The notes beneath the pieces are model-generated. The model was not told the DNA's origin. It searched no databases and was given only the letters and a program-made list of their open reading frames with translations. This document shows, in pieces, positions 61,057 to 64,000 of a stretch of 64,000 nucleotides of DNA; within the stretch, counting starts at the first letter, position 1, and every line of letters starts with the position of its first letter. The DNA is from an uncultured Anaerolineae bacterium (lineage in GTDB: Bacteria; Chloroflexota; Anaerolineae; Aggregatilineales; Phototrophicaceae): positions 144,370 to 208,369 of the forward strand of contig CALKJO010000016.1 in the NCBI GenBank assembly GCA_937995825.1. Reading direction: 5' to 3'. A program made the position numbers and the translations under genes.

Positions 61057-62238
61057 ATGAGCGCCAGAATGGTTGCCATTTATGGCAAAGGCGGTATCGG
61101 CAAGAGCTTCACCACATCCAACCTGACAGCGCGGCTGGCGCTGGATGGCAAGCGCGTGCTTCAGTTAGGCTGCGACCCCAAACACGACTCCTGCAACACG
61201 ATCTTCAACGGACATTCGCTGCCCACTCTGGGCGACGTATGGCGCGCAATGAAAGAACAAGGGCGCGAGGAGCAGATGCAGGTGGGCGATGTCATTTTCC
61301 GCAGCGAAGTTGCGCCCGGTGTGCCGATTTTCGGCTGCGAGATCGGCGGACCCGAGGTCGGGCGCGGCTGCGGCGGTCAGGGCATCTCGCACGGCTTCAA
61401 AGTCCTGGAGCGCCTGGGCATGGATCAATGGGACTTGGATTACATCGTCATGGACTTTCTCGGCGATGTCGTCTGCGGTGGGTTCGCGACGCCGCTGGCG
61501 CGCTCGCTGGCGGAAGAAGTCATCATCGTCGTCGGGCATGACCGCCAATCGCTTTACGCGGCGAATAACATCGCCAGTGCCGCCAAGTATTTCCAGTCGA
61601 TGGGCGGCTCGACCCAGCTTCTGGGGCTGATCGTCAACCGCGACGACGGCACAGACACCGCCGACCGCTTCGCGGACGCGGTCGGCTTGCCCATCCTGGC
61701 GCGCGTCCCGCTCAATCAGCACGTGCGCATGTTGGCGGATGCCTGCAAGCTGGCGCTTGAAGTGGAGGAATTCAACGCCATCTTCGCCGATCTCGCCAGG
61801 CGGCTCGACCGCCGTGAAATCGGTCATGTCAAGGATTTCGAGCCGCTGGAATATAACGAATTTCTCGAAGTCTTCGGCGCATTTGAGCCGCCGGGCAGAC
61901 CAGACGGCGCGACAGTCGATGATCTGTTCAGCGGCAGCAAGGCGCAGCGCGGCGCGAACTTCATCGCCGACATCCCGCTGACCCCAGTGCGTCAGGTGCA
62001 TGTGACCGACCCGGTTCAGCGCCGTGTTCAGGAACTCATGGAGGAGATCGGCATCCATGTGACCGATCTGGCGCGCGATGAGGATGGCATCACCGTGACC
62101 TCCGGCTCGACCGAGATTCGCATCGGTGAGCCAAGTCACCTGATCGAGAAAGCGGCGTTTTTGTCCGCGCTGCTGCGGACGCGCCAGACCTTTTCGCTGA
62201 TCGACGTGCGCTATCCCGATGCGCCGTCGTATCAATAG
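61057..62238 (+). CDS. bchX: Chlorophyllide a reductase iron protein, long form
   Basis: ATP-dependent electron donor to BchYZ, which reduces ring B of chlorophyllide a. The P-loop YGKGGIGKSFTTSN near residue 8 has the GKSFT form of BchX rather than the GKSTT form of BchL. The [4Fe-4S] ligands are the Cys in GRGCGGQG and in DVVCGGFATPLA. The protein is 393 residues, compared with about 330 in purple bacteria. The extra C-terminal 90-100 residues, from about GRPDGATVDDLF, end in FSLIDVRYPD and have no family I recognise. The ribosome site GGGGGGA precedes ATG 61057; an upstream start at 60994 would overlap bchC. Confidence 0.9.
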   Translation: MSARMVAIYGKGGIGKSFTTSNLTARLALDGKRVLQLGCDPKHDSCNTIFNGHSLPTLGDVWRAMKEQGREEQMQVGDVIFRSEVAPGVPIFGCEIGGPEVGRGCGGQGISHGFKVLERLGMDQWDLDYIVMDFLGDVVCGGFATPLARSLAEEVIIVVGHDRQSLYAANNIASAAKYFQSMGGSTQLLGLIVNRDDGTDTADRFADAVGLPILARVPLNQHVRMLADACKLALEVEEFNAIFADLARRLDRREIGHVKDFEPLEYNEFLEVFGAFEPPGRPDGATVDDLFSGSKAQRGANFIADIPLTPVRQVHVTDPVQRRVQELMEEIGIHVTDLARDEDGITVTSGSTEIRIGEPSHLIEKAAFLSALLRTRQTFSLIDVRYPDAPSYQ

Positions 62239-62279
62239 TCCTGTGCTGAACTGCTTTTGGCATTCTTCAGAAAGCATGG

Positions 62280-63542
62280 ATGATGACTGAAACACCTCAT
62301 CAAGGGAAACCCTGCCAGCTTCACCCGCAGTCGATGTGTCCGGCGTTCGGCTCGCTGCGGATTTTGTCACGGATCGAAGGCTCGCATCCGGTCATGGCGA
62401 CGGACACGGGCTGTTTGTATGGGCTGACATTTGTCACCCATTTCTACGGCGCGCGCAAGTCGATCTTGGCGGCGCATCTGAGAACATCCGAGCTGATGTC
62501 TGGCGAGATCGTCGAAAGCACCCGCGCCGCCATCGATGTTGCGGCAAAAGAGCCGGGCTGCCAGTTGATCCCGGTCGTGTCGCTGTGCGTGGCGGAGACC
62601 GCCGGGCTGCCGGAGGAAATGCTCCCCAGGCGAATTGGCGATGCGGAAGTGGTGCTGGTGCGCGTCCCGGCATACGCTATTCACTCGCATCCGGAAGCCA
62701 AGGATGTCGCGCTGGCGGCGCTGCTGCGCCGTCTGGGACAGCCGGAAGGCGAGCGCGACGACAAATCACTGGTGCTGCTGGGCGAAGTCTTTCCGGCTGA
62801 CCCGCTCATCATCGACGCGGTGGTGCGGCAGATGGGCGTGTCCGGCACGATCACGCTGCCCGGTCGCTCGATTGACGATCTGCGCCGCGCCGCGCGGGCG
62901 GGGGCGCTCGCCCCGCTGCATCCGTTCTACAAAGAGACGACCGCCGTCTTTCGCGGTTGGGATATGCCGGTGGTCGGCGGCGCGCCCGTCGGGGCATCCG
63001 GTTCGTATGCGTGGCTGCAAGCGGTCGGCAGGCTGCTCAAGCTCGATCCGGCGCTGGTCAACGCGACCGCCGAGAGCGAGCGAGATAAGGCGCAGGCGAT
63101 CCTGAATGCGCAGCCGCTGAGCGGGCGCATTTTGGTCACGGGCTATGAAGGCACGGAGCTGGCGTATGCCCGCCTGCTGATCGAAGCCGGCGCGGACGTG
63201 CCGTATGTCTCCACATCTATCGGCGCTGACCCGCTGGTGCTGCCGGATGAGATGTGGCTGAAGGCGCATGGCACGAAAGAAGTCATCTATCGCAAGTCGC
63301 TTGAGGACGACCTCGCGGCGCTCGACGAATACAAGCCCGATCTCGTGCTGGGGACGACCCCATTTGCGAGCGCCGCCAAAGAGCGCGGCATCCCCGCGCT
63401 GTATTTCACCAACCAGCTCGCGTCCCGTCCGTTCTTCCTGAGCGGCGGCATGGCGGCGACCATCGCTTTCATCCGCCAGATGCTCACGAAGGGAGCGCAG
63501 TATCAATGGATGCAGGAATTCTTTGAGGTTGACCATGCCTAA
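62280..63542 (+). CDS. bchY: Chlorophyllide a reductase subunit Y
   Basis: Nitrogenase-like catalytic subunit (420 residues). MCPAFGSLR at the N-terminus and DTGCLYGLTFVTHFYGARK include conserved cysteines for the bridging [4Fe-4S] cluster; another cysteine is in VVSLCVAETAGLP. FNTLPL-like GWDMPVVGGAPVGASGSYAW is also typical. Start ATGs at 62276, 62280 and 62283 cannot be separated. The end overlaps bchZ by eight bases. Confidence 0.9.
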   Translation: MMTETPHQGKPCQLHPQSMCPAFGSLRILSRIEGSHPVMATDTGCLYGLTFVTHFYGARKSILAAHLRTSELMSGEIVESTRAAIDVAAKEPGCQLIPVVSLCVAETAGLPEEMLPRRIGDAEVVLVRVPAYAIHSHPEAKDVALAALLRRLGQPEGERDDKSLVLLGEVFPADPLIIDAVVRQMGVSGTITLPGRSIDDLRRAARAGALAPLHPFYKETTAVFRGWDMPVVGGAPVGASGSYAWLQAVGRLLKLDPALVNATAESERDKAQAILNAQPLSGRILVTGYEGTELAYARLLIEAGADVPYVSTSIGADPLVLPDEMWLKAHGTKEVIYRKSLEDDLAALDEYKPDLVLGTTPFASAAKERGIPALYFTNQLASRPFFLSGGMAATIAFIRQMLTKGAQYQWMQEFFEVDHA

Positions 63543-64000
63543 CGTCATTCGCGATCTGTCCGACACCAGCAGCTATTGGGCGGCGATCTGGACGATCTGC
63601 CCGCTTCCCGATGCGCATGTCATCTGCGATGCGCCGATTGGCTGCTTCAACTTGGTGGCAACCGCCATCCCCGATTACACCGATGCCGTGCCGCACATCG
63701 AAAATGTCACGCCGTCGGTCATCCGCGAGGGAGAAGTCAGCGGCAGCGGCACGGCGCAGACGGTCAAACGCACCTATGAAGCCCTGCGCGACAGCGGCAT
63801 CTTGAGCGATAAGCGGCTGATCGTCGTCTCGACCGCCGAGAGCGAGATGATTGGCTCGGATTTGTCCGATCTGGTGACGCAGCTCCAGCCCGGAACCACC
63901 TTTTTCCACAGCGAGTCGCTCAGCTATGATGAATGGCTGGGGCGGGATCGTGTCCTCCAATGGCTGTGGGACAACTACGGCGCGGCGGACGCGGCGCAGA
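63535..64000 (+). CDS. bchZ: Chlorophyllide a reductase subunit Z, N-terminal part
   Basis: The frame continues beyond the window end, so only 155 residues are visible, of an expected length near 480. SSYWAAIWTICPLPDAHVICDAPIGCFNLVATAI and YTDAVPHIENVTPSVI match the BchZ start, with the cluster Cys in IGC. GAGG lies upstream of the ATG inside the end of bchY, indicating translational coupling. It pairs with BchY to form the reductase. Confidence 0.85.
   Translation, partial: MPNVIRDLSDTSSYWAAIWTICPLPDAHVICDAPIGCFNLVATAIPDYTDAVPHIENVTPSVIREGEVSGSGTAQTVKRTYEALRDSGILSDKRLIVVSTAESEMIGSDLSDLVTQLQPGTTFFHSESLSYDEWLGRDRVLQWLWDNYGAADAAQ

Noticed and set aside
61057..62238. BchL (protochlorophyllide reductase iron protein)
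   Set aside because: The P-loop is GKSFT and the gene precedes bchY and bchZ; both point to BchX.
1..64000. tRNA, rRNA, CRISPR arrays and insertion sequences
   Set aside because: None was recognised when reading the intergenic regions; a covariance-model search would be needed to exclude small RNAs.

Overview
The window is a GC-rich bacterial chromosome segment, densely coded on both strands, with operons, ATGA/GTGA stop-start overlaps and no tRNA, rRNA, insertion sequence or CRISPR array that I can see. The right end holds bacteriochlorophyll genes: bchI-bchH-bchD on the minus strand and bchF-bchC-bchX-bchY-bchZ on the plus strand. The organism therefore makes, or descends from something that made, bacteriochlorophyll a. 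The rest of the content (many ABC importers without their own ATPase, large GT39-like membrane proteins, a PCuAC/MbnH copper pair, a 4-Cys form of BchI) fits a phototrophic Chloroflexota bacterium of the Anaerolineae/Roseilinea kind better than a proteobacterium. That placement is inference.

Layout. 0-5 kb: a hypothetical gene, then an Fe(III) importer (fbpABC) and coaX. 5.6-12.3 kb: fabI, a 2-hydroxyacid dehydrogenase, a membrane-anchored P-loop ATPase, a small nucleotide kinase-like protein, an enolase-superfamily dehydratase and a DUF4230-like protein. 12.3-23.3 kb: a divergent catabolic cluster. One arm is cupin, MetE-like, HisD-like, LacI and SDR; the other is a tandem SnoaL-like protein, a sugar-type ABC importer (binding protein and two permeases) and a second tandem SnoaL-like protein. 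Between the arms lie two perfect 14-bp palindromes placed on recognisable promoters, plus a possible 14-codon leader peptide. This is my best candidate for an undescribed catabolic system.

23.6-37.3 kb: a tandem-HTH regulator, a TPR protein, two GT39-like membrane proteins, an amidohydrolase, two radical-SAM proteins, a TRAFAC-type GTPase with a partner, a methyltransferase, a PPC-domain protein and a polysaccharide flippase. It looks like an envelope or specialised-product locus. 37.8-44.4 kb: an oligopeptide/oligosaccharide-type importer with a PIG-L deacetylase, divergent from a GH4 glycosidase and a PfkB kinase, suggesting use of an amino-sugar glycoside. 44.4-46.0 kb: an AT-richer restriction-modification pair broken by three frameshifts. 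46.3-51.0 kb: a NarL-type two-component system divergent from mbnP and an unusual MbnH fused to a copper-chaperone domain and membrane helices. 51.1-52.3 kb: a hypothetical protein and a dolichol-phosphate-mannose-synthase-like glycosyltransferase.

52.5-64 kb: the bch genes. BchI, BchD and BchH form the magnesium chelatase. BchF hydrates the 3-vinyl group, BchXYZ reduces ring B of chlorophyllide, and BchC oxidises the 3-hydroxyethyl group, together giving bacteriochlorophyllide a. bchZ runs off the window end.

A recurring design is a strong hairpin without a good U-tract between the binding-protein gene and the first permease gene of all three ABC importers, probably for unequal expression.
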